A stretch of DNA of 12,359 nt, taken from Dehalococcoidales bacterium. GTDB lineage: Bacteria > Chloroflexota > Dehalococcoidia > Dehalococcoidales > Fen-1064. The translations under genes and the position numbers were made by a program. The stretch lies in assembly GCA_028713395.1 (NCBI GenBank), contig JAQTOJ010000034.1:1-12359 (forward strand), given 5' to 3'. This document shows positions 1 to 6,557 of this stretch, piece by piece. The notes beneath the pieces were generated by a model. It was not told the DNA's origin and ran no database searches. It saw only the letters and a list, made by a program, of their open reading frames with translations. The stretch's first letter is position 1; each line of letters starts with the position of its first letter.

Positions 1-660
1 AATGCCGAAAAGAACAAAGCCGCCCGCGAAAAATTGAGCCGGTATGGAGTCAAAATAACCGACCATATTGTTAACGTCGCTGATTCTAAAAAGGTGGATG
101 AAGCGTTTAGCCTCGTGCTGGCCGACCACGGCCGGGTCGATGCCTGTTTTGCCAATGCGGGCGTCGGCAGCGGCGGCACTCGCGTCGTCGATACCAGTGA
201 TGCCGAATGGCGTCGCGTGATGAACGTAAATCTGGACGGCGCTTATTATACTCTCCGGGCGGCTGCCAGACACATGGTGCAACGCGCTGAAAAAGGCGAT
301 CTCGGCGGGCGTCTGGTGGCGACATCGAGCCTTGGCGCCCTTATGGGTATGCCGCGCGGCCAGGCTTATGCCTCCACCAAAGGGGCCATTATTTCATTAA
401 TGCAATCCCTGGCGGTCGAACTCGGCCGCTATAAAATAACCGCCAATTCCATACTCCCCGGACATATTGAAACGCCCATGACCGAAAATATCTATGCGAG
501 AAATGAAAAATTTATCAATTATGTAATGTCCCGCCTGCCCATCCGGCGATGGGGCACCGGGGCCGATTTTAGCGGCATCGCCGTCTACCTGATGAGTGAC
601 GCCAGTCAATACCAGACCGGGTCACAGATTCTCATCGATGGCGGCTTCCTCTTAAGCTAA
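1..660 (+). CDS. Short-chain dehydrogenase/reductase (SDR), 5' end missing
   Basis: This is the last 219 residues of a classical SDR, an NAD(P)H-dependent oxidoreductase of alcohol and keto groups. The frame is open from base 1, so the gene begins outside the window and the N-terminal TGxxxGIG cofactor motif is not seen. Visible family marks are the NAG motif in ANAG (near bases 157-168), the MNVNLDG helix segment, a catalytic Ser in ATSS (codon 328-330), the YxxxK pair in YASTK (Tyr codon 367-369, Lys 379-381, 13 residues after the Ser), a PGHIETPM segment like the usual PGxxxTxM, and the C-terminal ILIDGG that ends most SDRs. The substrate cannot be read from sequence. A 3-oxoacyl-reductase or hydroxyacyl-CoA-dehydrogenase role would fit the thiolases further on, but those are 4.4 kb away, so this is only a guess. 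No clear terminator follows. Confidence 0.93.
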   Translation, partial: NAEKNKAAREKLSRYGVKITDHIVNVADSKKVDEAFSLVLADHGRVDACFANAGVGSGGTRVVDTSDAEWRRVMNVNLDGAYYTLRAAARHMVQRAEKGDLGGRLVATSSLGALMGMPRGQAYASTKGAIISLMQSLAVELGRYKITANSILPGHIETPMTENIYARNEKFINYVMSRLPIRRWGTGADFSGIAVYLMSDASQYQTGSQILIDGGFLLS

Positions 661-713
661 TCGCACACAAACCTAAACCAACCCTGTATTCTATATTCCG
701 TAGGGGCGGGTAT

Positions 714-748
714 CCGTCTTTGCGAGCGCAGCGCGGCAATCTCAAACC
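714..748. repeat. Palindromic repeat family A, copy 1
   Basis: The core reads TGCGAGCGCAGCGCGGCAAT after a CCGTCT lead-in and is followed by CTCAAACC. The same element, with one or two changes, recurs at 1164-1190, 1450-1476 and 1515-1547. The GCGAGCGCAGCGC core is nearly self-complementary. Such dispersed intergenic elements are widespread in bacterial genomes and are often mis-called as genes. Confidence 0.85.
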
Positions 749-844
749 GTGCCATAGAGTATTAGCTGTGCTCTCAGAGAAGTCATTCCCTCCTTCCCAT
801 CCCCGATCTAATCGGGGATCCAGCCTTTTTTCGCACACTATTTG
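738..844. repeat. Direct repeat B, copy 1 (107 bp)
   Basis: This unit runs from CAATCT to CACACTATTTG and is repeated at 985-1091, exactly 247 bp later, at the same length with only a few substitutions. It contains a 9-bp perfect inverted repeat (ATCCCCGAT at 799-807, ATCGGGGAT at 811-819, 3-base loop) and, eight bases later, a run of six T. The hairpin could act as a weak terminator for the upstream dehydrogenase gene, but the T run is too far from the stem for a standard one. Confidence 0.88.
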
Positions 845-912
845 TTGATTGTTCATGGTTTCCACGCATCCCGTAAGGGTGGGTTTCATCTGTTAACCTG
901 CCTCTCCTTGTC

Positions 913-933
913 ATTCCGGATTTAGTCCGGAAT
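913..933. repeat. Palindromic repeat family D
   Basis: A perfect 8-bp inverted repeat, ATTCCGGA - TTTAG - TCCGGAAT, followed by CCAG. It resembles the common TCATTCCGGA...TCCGGAATCCA intergenic element. A half copy in reverse orientation (TGGATTCCGGA) lies at 4503-4513. Confidence 0.75.
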
Positions 934-944
934 CCAGAAACGTC

Positions 945-989
945 GTCCTTGCGAGAAGTCCCGATAAAGTCGGGACGACGAAGCAATCT
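945..989. repeat. Variant of repeat A carrying an internal palindrome
   Basis: The ends match family A (GTCCTTGCGAG at left, GCAATCT at right). The middle is replaced by a separate 7-bp inverted repeat, GTCCCGA (958-964) and TCGGGAC (970-976), with loop TAAAG. This looks like one palindromic element nested in another. It joins directly to the second copy of repeat B. Confidence 0.7.
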
Positions 990-1091
990 AAAACCGTGCC
1001 ATAGAGTATTAGCTGTGCTCTCAGGGAAGGCATCCCCTCCTTCCCATCCCCGATCTAATCGGGGATCCAGCGTTTTTTCACACACTATTTG
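985..1091. repeat. Direct repeat B, copy 2 (107 bp)
   Basis: Second copy of the unit at 738-844, including the ATCCCCGAT/ATCGGGGAT hairpin at 1046-1066. Differences are mostly single bases, for example TCAGGGAAGGCATC here against TCAGAGAAGTCATT in copy 1. Equal length and few changes indicate a recent duplication or gene conversion. Confidence 0.88.
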
Positions 1092-1107
1092 CTTCTTGTC
1101 TATTGAT

Positions 1108-1199
1108 TATTGCATCTTCTTTCCCCCGTCTCTGGTGGCACAGGCGTCCCGCCTGTGGGCATCGTCTTTGCGAGCGCAGCGCGGCAATCCCAGGGTGGC
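1108..1199. repeat. Direct repeat C, copy 1 (92 bp), containing repeat A copy 2
   Basis: This runs from TATTGCATCTT to AGGGTGGC and recurs at 1394-1485, exactly 286 bp later. It combines two palindromes: CACAGGCG - TCC - CGCCTGTG at 1139-1157, and a family A element at 1164-1190. The two copies differ at only a few positions, so the whole composite was copied as one block. Confidence 0.88.
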
Positions 1200-1393
1200 A
1201 TGGTCTTCCCTCATCCCCATCCCTCACTCCCATCTCGTTTTTCCCGTAGGGGCTAGTTTCAGCAGTTTACTGCTGTTAACCCACCGATATGGCGTTCCGT
1301 CTCTTCAGCCGCTTGCTGTTGTTTTCCCCCGCCTTTCTATATCGTCTTGATTCTTGGTAATTTGTTTATTTTATTTTGTTTGTCTTTTGAATT

Positions 1394-1485
1394 TATTGCA
1401 TCTTTTTTCCCCCGTCTCTGGTGGCACAGGCGTCCCGCCTGTGGGCATCGTCATTGCGAGCGCAGCGCGGCAATCCCAGAGTGGC
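1394..1485. repeat. Direct repeat C, copy 2 (92 bp), containing repeat A copy 3
   Basis: Second copy of the composite at 1108-1199. The family A element inside it (1450-1476) has GTCATTGCGAG where copy 1 has GTCTTTGCGAG. Spacing between its two palindromes is unchanged. Confidence 0.88.
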
Positions 1486-1514
1486 GTGACCCTCCCCCTC
1501 TTCTCCCTACATCC

Positions 1515-1547
1515 GTCTTTGCGAGCGCAGCGCGGCAATCTCAAACC
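1515..1547. repeat. Palindromic repeat family A, copy 4
   Basis: A stand-alone copy, GTCTTTGCGAGCGCAGCGCG followed by GCAATCTCAAACC. It is closest to copy 1 at 714-748, because both continue into CTCAAACC. Confidence 0.85.
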
Positions 1548-1608
1548 ATTGTCTCATTCATTCCCCTATTGAAGCAAAATACCCCGCTCTTGTCCTAACC
1601 GTATCCAT

Positions 1609-1628
1609 CTCCTCTCCCTCGAGAGGAG
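1609..1628. repeat. Palindromic repeat family E
   Basis: CTCCTCTC - CCTC - GAGAGGAG, a perfect 8-bp inverted repeat followed by AGCGTAGAGTGAGGGTG. It resembles the common CTCTCCCTTGAGGGAGAG...GTGAGGGTG intergenic element of many bacteria. It is a fifth palindromic type in this one intergenic region. Confidence 0.65.
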
Positions 1629-2059
1629 AGCGTAGAGTGAGGGTGTAACTTCCCCCAACCCCCGCGCCAAAACCCCCTTGCTCCTCCCTGTTGTCCCATG
1701 CTATCCTTTACCACGCCCCGCCTTGTCGCCTACTCGTCGGCGGTCAATCCTGGATTGCGCTCTTTATCAACCAAAGACCTATTTGATACAAAACGAATAC
1801 CACTTATTCGGATTTAGATATTAGGTATTAGTATTTGTTATTTTGTATTTATCGGGGATTTCGTATTTCGGATTTAATGTTTTGTATCTAGCATTTGTTT
1901 CTCCATTCTGGCAAAACGAATCGAGCGTACCTTAACAATTGAATCAGCTTTTTCCGTCTTTTTAGGCACGGAATTGTTCTCTTCTTACTTTCCGCTTGCC
2001 AAAACCAATACGAATACCGGTCGTTGGAAATCCGATGATATATCTTTTCACAGTTAAGC

Positions 2060-2065
2060 TATAAT
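2060..2065 (+). promoter_or_regulatory. Possible -10 box for the RNA methyltransferase gene
   Basis: A perfect TATAAT lies 65 bp upstream of the start codon at 2131. No good -35 box is found at 16-18 bp, so the assignment rests on the -10 alone. The ribosome binding site of the gene is also weak. Confidence 0.35.
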
Positions 2066-2130
2066 ATAAATCGTGATTCTCATCGTAAAACGTCAGCTAA
2101 TGCCGGTACCAAACGAAAAACAGTGAAAAT

Positions 2131-3327
2131 ATGTATGAAATAACGCTCATCGCCACCACCACCTTCGGGCTGGAAATGGTGGTCAAACACGAACTGCTCG
2201 CCCTCGGATTTGAGCATCTCAAAGTCTCCGAAGGCAAAATCGAATTTGCCGCCGCATTCGGGGATATTCCGCGCGTCAACCTGTGGCTCAGATGCGCTGA
2301 CCGGGTGCTCCTGTTAATGGGCGAATTCCCCGCGGTCACTTTCGAAGAACTCTTTGAAAAGACCAAAGCCCTCCCCTGGGAAAACATCATTACTAAAGAT
2401 GGTAAATTCGATGTTGACGGCAAAGCCGTGAAATCCACCCTGGGCAGCATCCGTGCCTGCCAATCCATCGTCAAAAAAGCCGTGGTGGAAAGGCTGAAAG
2501 AAAAATACCATCAGGACTGGTTCGAGGAAACCGGGCCGGAATTCACCATCCAAATCTCCATGCTGAAAGATGTAGCCACACTCACTATCGATACCTCCGG
2601 GGCTGGACTGCACAAGCGCGGCTATCGGGAAACGGGCGGTGAGGCGCCGCTCAAGGAAACCTTGGCCGCCGGTCTGGTCATGCTCAGCTTTTGGGACGCA
2701 GATAGAATTTTGATCGATCCCATGTGCGGCTCAGGCACAATATTGATAGAAGCAACGATGATCGCCCGGCGCATCGCCCCGGGATTGCACCGTACCTTTG
2801 CCGCTGAAAAATGGCCGGTTATCGCCAAAAACTACTGGAACGAAGCCAGATTGGCCGCGCGCCAGGCAATCATTCCCTTACAAAAACCGCAGATCTACGG
2901 TTATGATATCGATGCTAAAAGCATCGAGACCGCCGGCAACAACGCGAAAATCGCCGGCGTGGCGGAAGATATTCACTTCGCACAAAAGGACGTCAAAGAT
3001 TTATGGATCGATAAACAATACGGGATCGTGATCTCCAACCCGCCGTATGGTGTCAGACTCGCCGATTTCAAAGAGATCAACGAAATCTATATCGCCCTGA
3101 ACAAAACTTTTAAGAAAAAACTGGGCTGGTCGGTCTACATTCTTACCGCGGACGAACTATTCCCCAACTATTTCAAGCGTGCCCGACCTGATAGAGTCAG
3201 GAAGTTATATAACGGCAATATCAAGGTCAATTATTATCAGTACTACGGCGAAAGACCGGACAATACCCGTATCCCTCTGAACCCAAATGATCTCCACCAC
3301 GACGGGAGTGAATTAACGGGCTATTGA
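2131..3327 (+). CDS. THUMP-domain SAM-dependent RNA methyltransferase (RlmL/YpsC-like)
   Basis: A 398-residue protein of the family that methylates guanine N2 in ribosomal RNA (E. coli RlmL N-terminal half, B. subtilis YpsC). The N-terminal ferredoxin-like and THUMP RNA-binding region spans about residues 1-155. The HKRGYR segment (161-166) links to a Rossmann methyltransferase domain. Its SAM-binding motif I is DPMCGSGT (196-203), an acidic residue follows in GYDID (257-261), and the catalytic NPPYG is at 303-307. That motif also occurs in N6-adenine methylases, hence old names such as putative DNA methylase, but the THUMP domain indicates RNA. E. coli RlmL has a second methyltransferase domain that is absent here. 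The start ATG has only a poor Shine-Dalgarno sequence. The gene's end overlaps the convergent regulator gene by 7 bp. Confidence 0.92.
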   Translation: MYEITLIATTTFGLEMVVKHELLALGFEHLKVSEGKIEFAAAFGDIPRVNLWLRCADRVLLLMGEFPAVTFEELFEKTKALPWENIITKDGKFDVDGKAVKSTLGSIRACQSIVKKAVVERLKEKYHQDWFEETGPEFTIQISMLKDVATLTIDTSGAGLHKRGYRETGGEAPLKETLAAGLVMLSFWDADRILIDPMCGSGTILIEATMIARRIAPGLHRTFAAEKWPVIAKNYWNEARLAARQAIIPLQKPQIYGYDIDAKSIETAGNNAKIAGVAEDIHFAQKDVKDLWIDKQYGIVISNPPYGVRLADFKEINEIYIALNKTFKKKLGWSVYILTADELFPNYFKRARPDRVRKLYNGNIKVNYYQYYGERPDNTRIPLNPNDLHHDGSELTGY

Positions 3328-4016
3328 TTCTTCAGGTATTTCAGATACATTGCGGCTATTGTCCTCAGGTGTTTCAGTATAGACTTCTGCGCAAAATCTT
3401 TATCTCTTCGCCGCACGCCATCCAGGATATCGAAATGCTGTTGGACGAATACGGCAAAGTCCGCCTCGGTAAAAAACCGGCTGATGTAATTGATTTGCTG
3501 CACATCTCTAACTTCCTGGATGTATCTGACCAGTTTCTGATTTCCGGATGCGCTGTATAGTTCGCTGTGAAATTTATCATTCCAATCCGGTTCGTCAGGT
3601 CTCCGGCGTAACCTTTCAGCGCCGTTAGTCTTGACTTCATTGAGTCTCTTGCTGTAATTATCCAGGTATTCCTGAGCTTGGCGGATATTGGCCGCCGTAG
3701 CTTTTTCACAAGCCAACCTGATAGCATTTACTTCCAGTATTTCCCGTACTTCAAACGTTTCTTTGATACTATTTTCTGTCACTGGTGTGACAATCAATCC
3801 GCGGGTGGGTAATCTGGTGACAATGCCCTTGACTTCAAGTTGCTTCAAGGCCTCTCTCACCGGCGTGCGGCTTAAGCCCAGTTTTTCCGCAATGGCCTCT
3901 TCAATAAGACGTTGGTTGGGATGCATTTTCCCGCTCAGAATATCGTCTTCTATCGCCGTGCGCGCCCGGTTGATGGTATTCAGTTTTTCATTGACTATTT
4001 TGTTTTTCTTAGACAC
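3321..4016 (-). CDS. GntR-family transcriptional regulator, FCD (FadR/VanR) type
   Basis: A 231-residue repressor or activator that normally senses an organic acid. The winged helix-turn-helix covers about residues 10-80: ILSGKMHPNQRLIEEAIAEK, then the recognition helix region LGLSRTPVREAL (47-58) typical of GntR, and the wing (GIVTRLPTRGLIVTPV). An all-helical FCD ligand domain follows. Its usual metal ligands seem present: N146 and H150 (NDKFH), H194 (QQHFD) and H216 (LKHLR); these are positional assignments. The GTG start at 4016 is the only start between the upstream in-frame stop (about 18 bases away) and the DNA-binding domain. The ligand is unknown. The gene stands alone and may control itself through the palindrome at 4046-4059, or act on distant genes such as the thiolase region. 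Confidence 0.93.
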   Translation of the reverse strand: MSKKNKIVNEKLNTINRARTAIEDDILSGKMHPNQRLIEEAIAEKLGLSRTPVREALKQLEVKGIVTRLPTRGLIVTPVTENSIKETFEVREILEVNAIRLACEKATAANIRQAQEYLDNYSKRLNEVKTNGAERLRRRPDEPDWNDKFHSELYSASGNQKLVRYIQEVRDVQQINYISRFFTEADFAVFVQQHFDILDGVRRRDKDFAQKSILKHLRTIAAMYLKYLKNQ

Positions 4017-4045
4017 TTCATTACTCTCTGGTATTCACTCGACTT

Positions 4046-4059
4046 GTATCATATAATAC
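4046..4059 (-). promoter_or_regulatory. Probable autoregulatory operator of the GntR regulator
   Basis: GTATCATATAATAC is an imperfect palindrome (12 of 14 positions symmetric), inside a wider TTGTATCATATAATACCA. GTAT...ATAC half sites resemble known FCD-GntR operators. It lies just downstream of the -10 box proposed at 4064-4069, about where transcription should start, which is a natural position for repression. Confidence 0.4.
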
Positions 4060-4063
4060 CATA

Positions 4064-4091
4064 ATTGTATTTTATACCTTTTTGTACGCAA
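4064..4091 (-). promoter_or_regulatory. Sigma-70-like promoter of the GntR regulator
   Basis: On the minus strand TTGCGT (4086-4091) is followed after 16 bases by TACAAT (4064-4069). The start codon is at 4016, giving a leader of about 40 bases. Confidence 0.45.
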
Positions 4092-4179
4092 TCACAGTAT
4101 AAACTCAAAGAAACAGCGGATAGCAGACGTGTTCCCCGGCCGTGATGCGCAACCCAAGCATAAACTGGTAAAATAAAAT

Positions 4180-4449
4180 ATGCACTGGATAAAGCTCACC
4201 GATGAAAAACCGCCCCTCTATGCTACCGTATTGGTAATCCGTCAGGGTGTCAATATATATGACCCGCTGCATTACTTGAGCGTAGATACCGACCAATACA
4301 GCGTTACAACAAAAAACGGTGTGGCAACCGGCGATTTCACTTTTAACGATGTGACCTATTGGATGCCGATGAACGAATCAACCCGGCGGCTTAGCAAAAC
4401 CGAACTGACCAGGCTTTTTGTAGAGCAATCGATCGCGGAAATGAAGTAA
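4180..4449 (+). CDS. Small DUF551-like protein
   Basis: An 89-residue protein of unknown function. It begins MHWIKLTDEKPP and later has VTYWMPMNE (58-66). DUF551 proteins share this plan: an N-terminal W-I-x-x-x-x-x-x-P segment, a variable middle, and a V-T-H/Y-W-M-P signature. They are often found in phage and mobile DNA, though nothing else here looks phage-derived. No signal peptide or membrane segment is seen. The ribosome binding site is weak (an A-rich stretch before the ATG). The gene is divergent from the GntR regulator across 163 bp and stands alone. Confidence 0.65.
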   Translation: MHWIKLTDEKPPLYATVLVIRQGVNIYDPLHYLSVDTDQYSVTTKNGVATGDFTFNDVTYWMPMNESTRRLSKTELTRLFVEQSIAEMK

Positions 4450-4456
4450 AAACGGT

Positions 4457-4513
4457 AATGACGCTGCGCTATCCCGTGATTGCGTCATTGCGCTTGCCAT
4501 GATGGATTCCGGA
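4457..4513. repeat. Fragments of intergenic palindromic repeats
   Basis: AATGACGC (4457-4464) and GCGTCATT (4482-4489) form a perfect 8-bp inverted repeat with a 17-base loop. TGGATTCCGGA at 4503-4513 is half of family D in reverse orientation. These look like decayed copies of the elements seen at 700-1640. The hairpin could terminate the upstream small gene, but no T run follows. Confidence 0.45.
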
Positions 4514-4577
4514 TTAATAAGGGTAAACGCAGGTTTCAAACCCTCCTTTAAGGGTAAAATTTAATCGTCTTCCCCTC

Positions 4578-4606
4578 TTGTCAAAATGGCGCATATGGAG
4601 GACAAT
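4578..4606 (+). promoter_or_regulatory. Possible promoter of the 33-residue gene
   Basis: TTGTCA (4578-4583), 17 bases, then GACAAT (4601-4606). The -35 matches consensus at 5 of 6 positions and the -10 at 4 of 6. The predicted start would leave a leader of only about 15 bases, which barely includes the ribosome binding site. Confidence 0.3.
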
Positions 4607-4627
4607 TAAATTAAGGGGATTATTTAA

Positions 4628-4729
4628 ATGAACAAACCGTTTAAGAAAATCACCGCCCGTTTGAAATGGCAACTGATGTCTGAACGCGAACGCTACGCCC
4701 TATTGTGGGAGCGAACACGCTCTATTTAA
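4628..4729 (+). CDS. Putative small basic protein (33 aa)
   Basis: An ATG-to-TAA frame of 33 codons preceded by AAGGGGAT at 4613-4620, seven bases from the start: the best Shine-Dalgarno between 3.3 and 5.0 kb. The product (starting MNKPFKKITARLKWQLMSER) is strongly basic, with K/R throughout and two tryptophans, and has no membrane segment. It could be a small nucleic-acid- or ribosome-associated protein, but no family is recognised. A 5-bp hairpin (GAGCG-AACA-CGCTC at 4709-4722, then TATTT) covers its last codons and may be a weak terminator. Chance occurrence of a frame this short is possible; the ribosome binding site is the main support. Confidence 0.4.
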   Translation: MNKPFKKITARLKWQLMSERERYALLWERTRSI

Positions 4730-4993
4730 GGCGCCATCGATCAAGCAACAAACCCTCTTCAATGGGTTCGATTATTTCTTATTTTCGAACGACCTGATAA
4801 ACAAGTGCCCCGTTTACGCCGCCGGATAGGTATTTTCTCTCTGTTTACCCGCGCGGTTTCTCCTGTGCAATGCCCCTGACCGGCTACCTGCCGGACTAAC
4901 AAATGAGTAAAATAACAGCAATCCAGTCACAAGGCTGCATGCTGCCTTCCGTTGGTTTGTCTACAAGCTGGAAAAACCTGCAGGCAGGCTAAG
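4730..4993. other. Non-coding stretch before the first thiolase
   Basis: No supported gene. A short hairpin, CCGGC - TACCT - GCCGG, lies at 4880-4894 without a T run. A 29-codon frame at 4903-4992 lacks a ribosome binding site. No riboswitch pattern was recognised. The stretch leads into the thiolase promoter at 4994-5023. Confidence 0.6.
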
Positions 4994-5023
4994 TTGAAAT
5001 TTCCTTTACAGACAGCTTATAAT
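4994..5023 (+). promoter_or_regulatory. Sigma-70-like promoter of the first thiolase
   Basis: TTGAAA (4994-4999), 18 bases, then a perfect TATAAT (5018-5023). This is the strongest promoter match in the window. It is 52 bp from the start codon at 5075, which has AAAGGGG (5064-5070) as ribosome binding site. Confidence 0.65.
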
Positions 5024-5074
5024 CTATGCCAAGAATATCCACCAAAAAAGGTACAAAAAAAGTAAAGGGGTAAA

Positions 5075-6388
5075 ATGAAAGCAAGAAACGTAGTCATCGT
5101 CGATGGCGTGCGAACTCCCTTTTCCAAGGGCGGAAAAGGTAAACTTGAAGCCGCGCGCATGGACGAGCTAGGGGCTCAGGTCGTCAGAGCGCTCCTGGCG
5201 AGAAATCCGAAGGTGAAACCAACGGATATCCACGATTTCGGTATTGGGCTCGGTTCCGGTGCGCCGGAGGCCTCCACCCCCAATTATGTCGCCCACTTAG
5301 CCGGCCTACCCGCCGAGGTATGTAATTTCTCCAGCAACCGCGCCTGCGCCGGCAGCCAGGAAACCGCCGCCCGTATCGCCATGGCCATCGCGCTGGGCGA
5401 ATATGACTGTGGTATTTCCTTCGGCGTGGAACGCATGGGCAGAACGCTCATGGGAGGCGGCGCACCCAGAGCCACCACCAGACGCGATTCTTTCAATCCC
5501 AAGCAGTTGAAAATGAACCCCGAACAACGCAATATGCCTGCCGACCACTTCCAGTACTTCTCTGTCCCGATTCCCGATTATGTACTGGATTCTCCTCCCG
5601 GCGCTTCCATGGTCCAGACCGCGCAAAACGTCTGCGATATGTACAGCTTCACCCGCACCGAACTTGATGCCTTCTCCATGCGCAGCCAGCACAAATTGGC
5701 CAAAGCCTATGATGCCGGCATGTACAAGGAAGAAGTTATGCCGATCGAAGTTGAAGATCCGGTGTTCGATGATGACGGCAACTGGCTGCCCAATGAAAAA
5801 GGCCCGATGGTCACCTTGGACCGCGATGAAAGTGTTCGCGGCAACACCACGATGGAAGGCCTGGCCAAACTGCCTATCGTCAAAGGTGTTCAGAGCTGGG
5901 GCGGCAAAGAATTGATGGTCACCGCCGGTAATTCCTGCCCGACCAACAGCGGCACCACCGCCATCTTGATCATGTCCGAAGAAATGGCGCTGAAACTGGG
6001 TATCGAATACCTAGCACGCGTCATCGGCTGGGGCAACGGCGGCGTGAAACAGCAACTCATGGGTATCGGTCCCGTGGTCTCCACCAAACAAGCGCTGAAA
6101 TTCACCGGACTGCATCCCGATCAGATCGACCGCGTTGAATTCAACGAAGCCTTCGCTTGCCAGGTTGTCGCCACTCTCAAAGAAGTGGGCATTCCTGAAT
6201 CAAAGGTCAATGTCAACGGTGGTTCCATCGGTATCGGTCACCCCATCGGCGCTACCGGCAACCGCTTGATTATGGCGGTCGCCAGAGAACTCAGACGCAG
6301 CAACAAACGCTACGGTCTGTGCACCCAGTGTATCGGTTTCGGACAGGGCATGACCACTGTCTTCGAAAACCCCAACGCGCCTAAATAA
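5075..6388 (+). CDS. Thiolase (acetyl-CoA C-acyltransferase, FadI-like length)
   Basis: A 437-residue thiolase, which either cleaves 3-ketoacyl-CoA with CoA or condenses two acyl-CoAs. All catalytic elements are present: nucleophile C91 in NRACAGSQ, the N357-E358-A359-F360 loop, H389 in IGIGHPIGATGNR, and C419 in CIGFGQG. The protein opens with the usual VIVDGVRTPFSKGG. Its length, close to 436 residues as in FadI, and the enlarged loop around 130-180 suggest the long-chain or trifunctional-enzyme branch rather than short biosynthetic thiolases of about 390 residues; this is a tentative assignment. The segment MVQTAQN (179-185) takes the place of the usual MGxTAEN, a mild deviation. The gene has its own promoter and terminator and appears to be transcribed alone. 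No hydratase or dehydrogenase partner is adjacent. Confidence 0.95.
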   Translation: MKARNVVIVDGVRTPFSKGGKGKLEAARMDELGAQVVRALLARNPKVKPTDIHDFGIGLGSGAPEASTPNYVAHLAGLPAEVCNFSSNRACAGSQETAARIAMAIALGEYDCGISFGVERMGRTLMGGGAPRATTRRDSFNPKQLKMNPEQRNMPADHFQYFSVPIPDYVLDSPPGASMVQTAQNVCDMYSFTRTELDAFSMRSQHKLAKAYDAGMYKEEVMPIEVEDPVFDDDGNWLPNEKGPMVTLDRDESVRGNTTMEGLAKLPIVKGVQSWGGKELMVTAGNSCPTNSGTTAILIMSEEMALKLGIEYLARVIGWGNGGVKQQLMGIGPVVSTKQALKFTGLHPDQIDRVEFNEAFACQVVATLKEVGIPESKVNVNGGSIGIGHPIGATGNRLIMAVARELRRSNKRYGLCTQCIGFGQGMTTVFENPNAPK

Positions 6389-6409
6389 TATACCGTCAAT
6401 GTAAATCAG

Positions 6410-6448
6410 ACCGAGCCCCGACCCCTAAAGTCGGGGCTCGGTTGTTTT
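6410..6448 (+). terminator. Strong intrinsic terminator after the first thiolase
   Basis: A perfect 13-bp stem, ACCGAGCCCCGAC (6410-6422) and GTCGGGGCTCGGT (6430-6442), with a 7-base loop, followed by TTGTTTT. It separates the thiolase from the following operon. Confidence 0.92.
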
Positions 6449-6471
6449 GTAAAAGGAAACAACCGGGTTCT

Positions 6472-6501
6472 TTGCCAATCACGTACCCGGAATGGTATTC
6501 T
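6472..6501 (+). promoter_or_regulatory. Possible promoter of the Fe-S operon
   Basis: TTGCCA (6472-6477), 18 bases, then TATTCT (6496-6501); 5 of 6 and 4 of 6 matches. It lies after the thiolase terminator and 56 bp before the start codon. An inverted repeat CCGGGT (6463-6468) / ACCCGG (6485-6490) flanks the -35 and could bind a regulator. Confidence 0.4.
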
Positions 6502-6543
6502 ATGTCCTGCAATATGATTTGTGATTCCAGTATAGGGACACGC

Positions 6544-6550
6544 AAGGAGA
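6544..6550 (+). promoter_or_regulatory. Ribosome binding site that fixes a TTG start
   Basis: AAGGAGA ends seven bases before TTG at 6558. An in-frame stop at 6522-6524 leaves no ATG or GTG between it and the first cysteine motif, so the TTG is the start codon. Confidence 0.75.
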
Positions 6551-6557
6551 AGAGGCA

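Larger units (their letters stand above)
661..2130. other. Repeat-rich non-coding region
   Basis: About 1.47 kb without a credible gene. Bases 661-1640 are a mosaic of short palindromic repeats, listed separately. Frames that stay open here translate the repeats themselves and have no ribosome binding sites. Bases 1641-1785 are C-rich and show nothing recognisable. Bases 1789-1910 are AT-rich, with degenerate iterations of GGATTT/GTATTT-like words. Bases 1910-2050 are unique-looking and lead to the promoter of the next gene. Confidence 0.8.

Noticed and set aside
714..1547. CRISPR array
   Set aside because: The repeated units have irregular spacing and length, are internally palindromic, and the intervals are themselves repeats; no cas gene is present.
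949..1598. Open frames of 133, 83 and 72 codons in the repeat region
   Set aside because: They translate the palindromic repeats, give low-complexity Arg/Ser/Ala-rich peptides that recur with each repeat copy, and have no ribosome binding sites.
2131..3327. DNA N6-adenine methyltransferase
   Set aside because: NPPY alone would allow it, but the N-terminal THUMP-type region and overall RlmL/YpsC-like plan point to RNA, and no restriction gene is adjacent.
4105..4296. A 63-codon minus-strand frame opposite the DUF551-like gene
   Set aside because: It has no ribosome binding site or recognisable motif and overlaps the better-supported plus-strand frame.
4903..4992. A 29-codon frame upstream of the first thiolase
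   Set aside because: No ribosome binding site, and its end reaches the thiolase promoter; likely chance.
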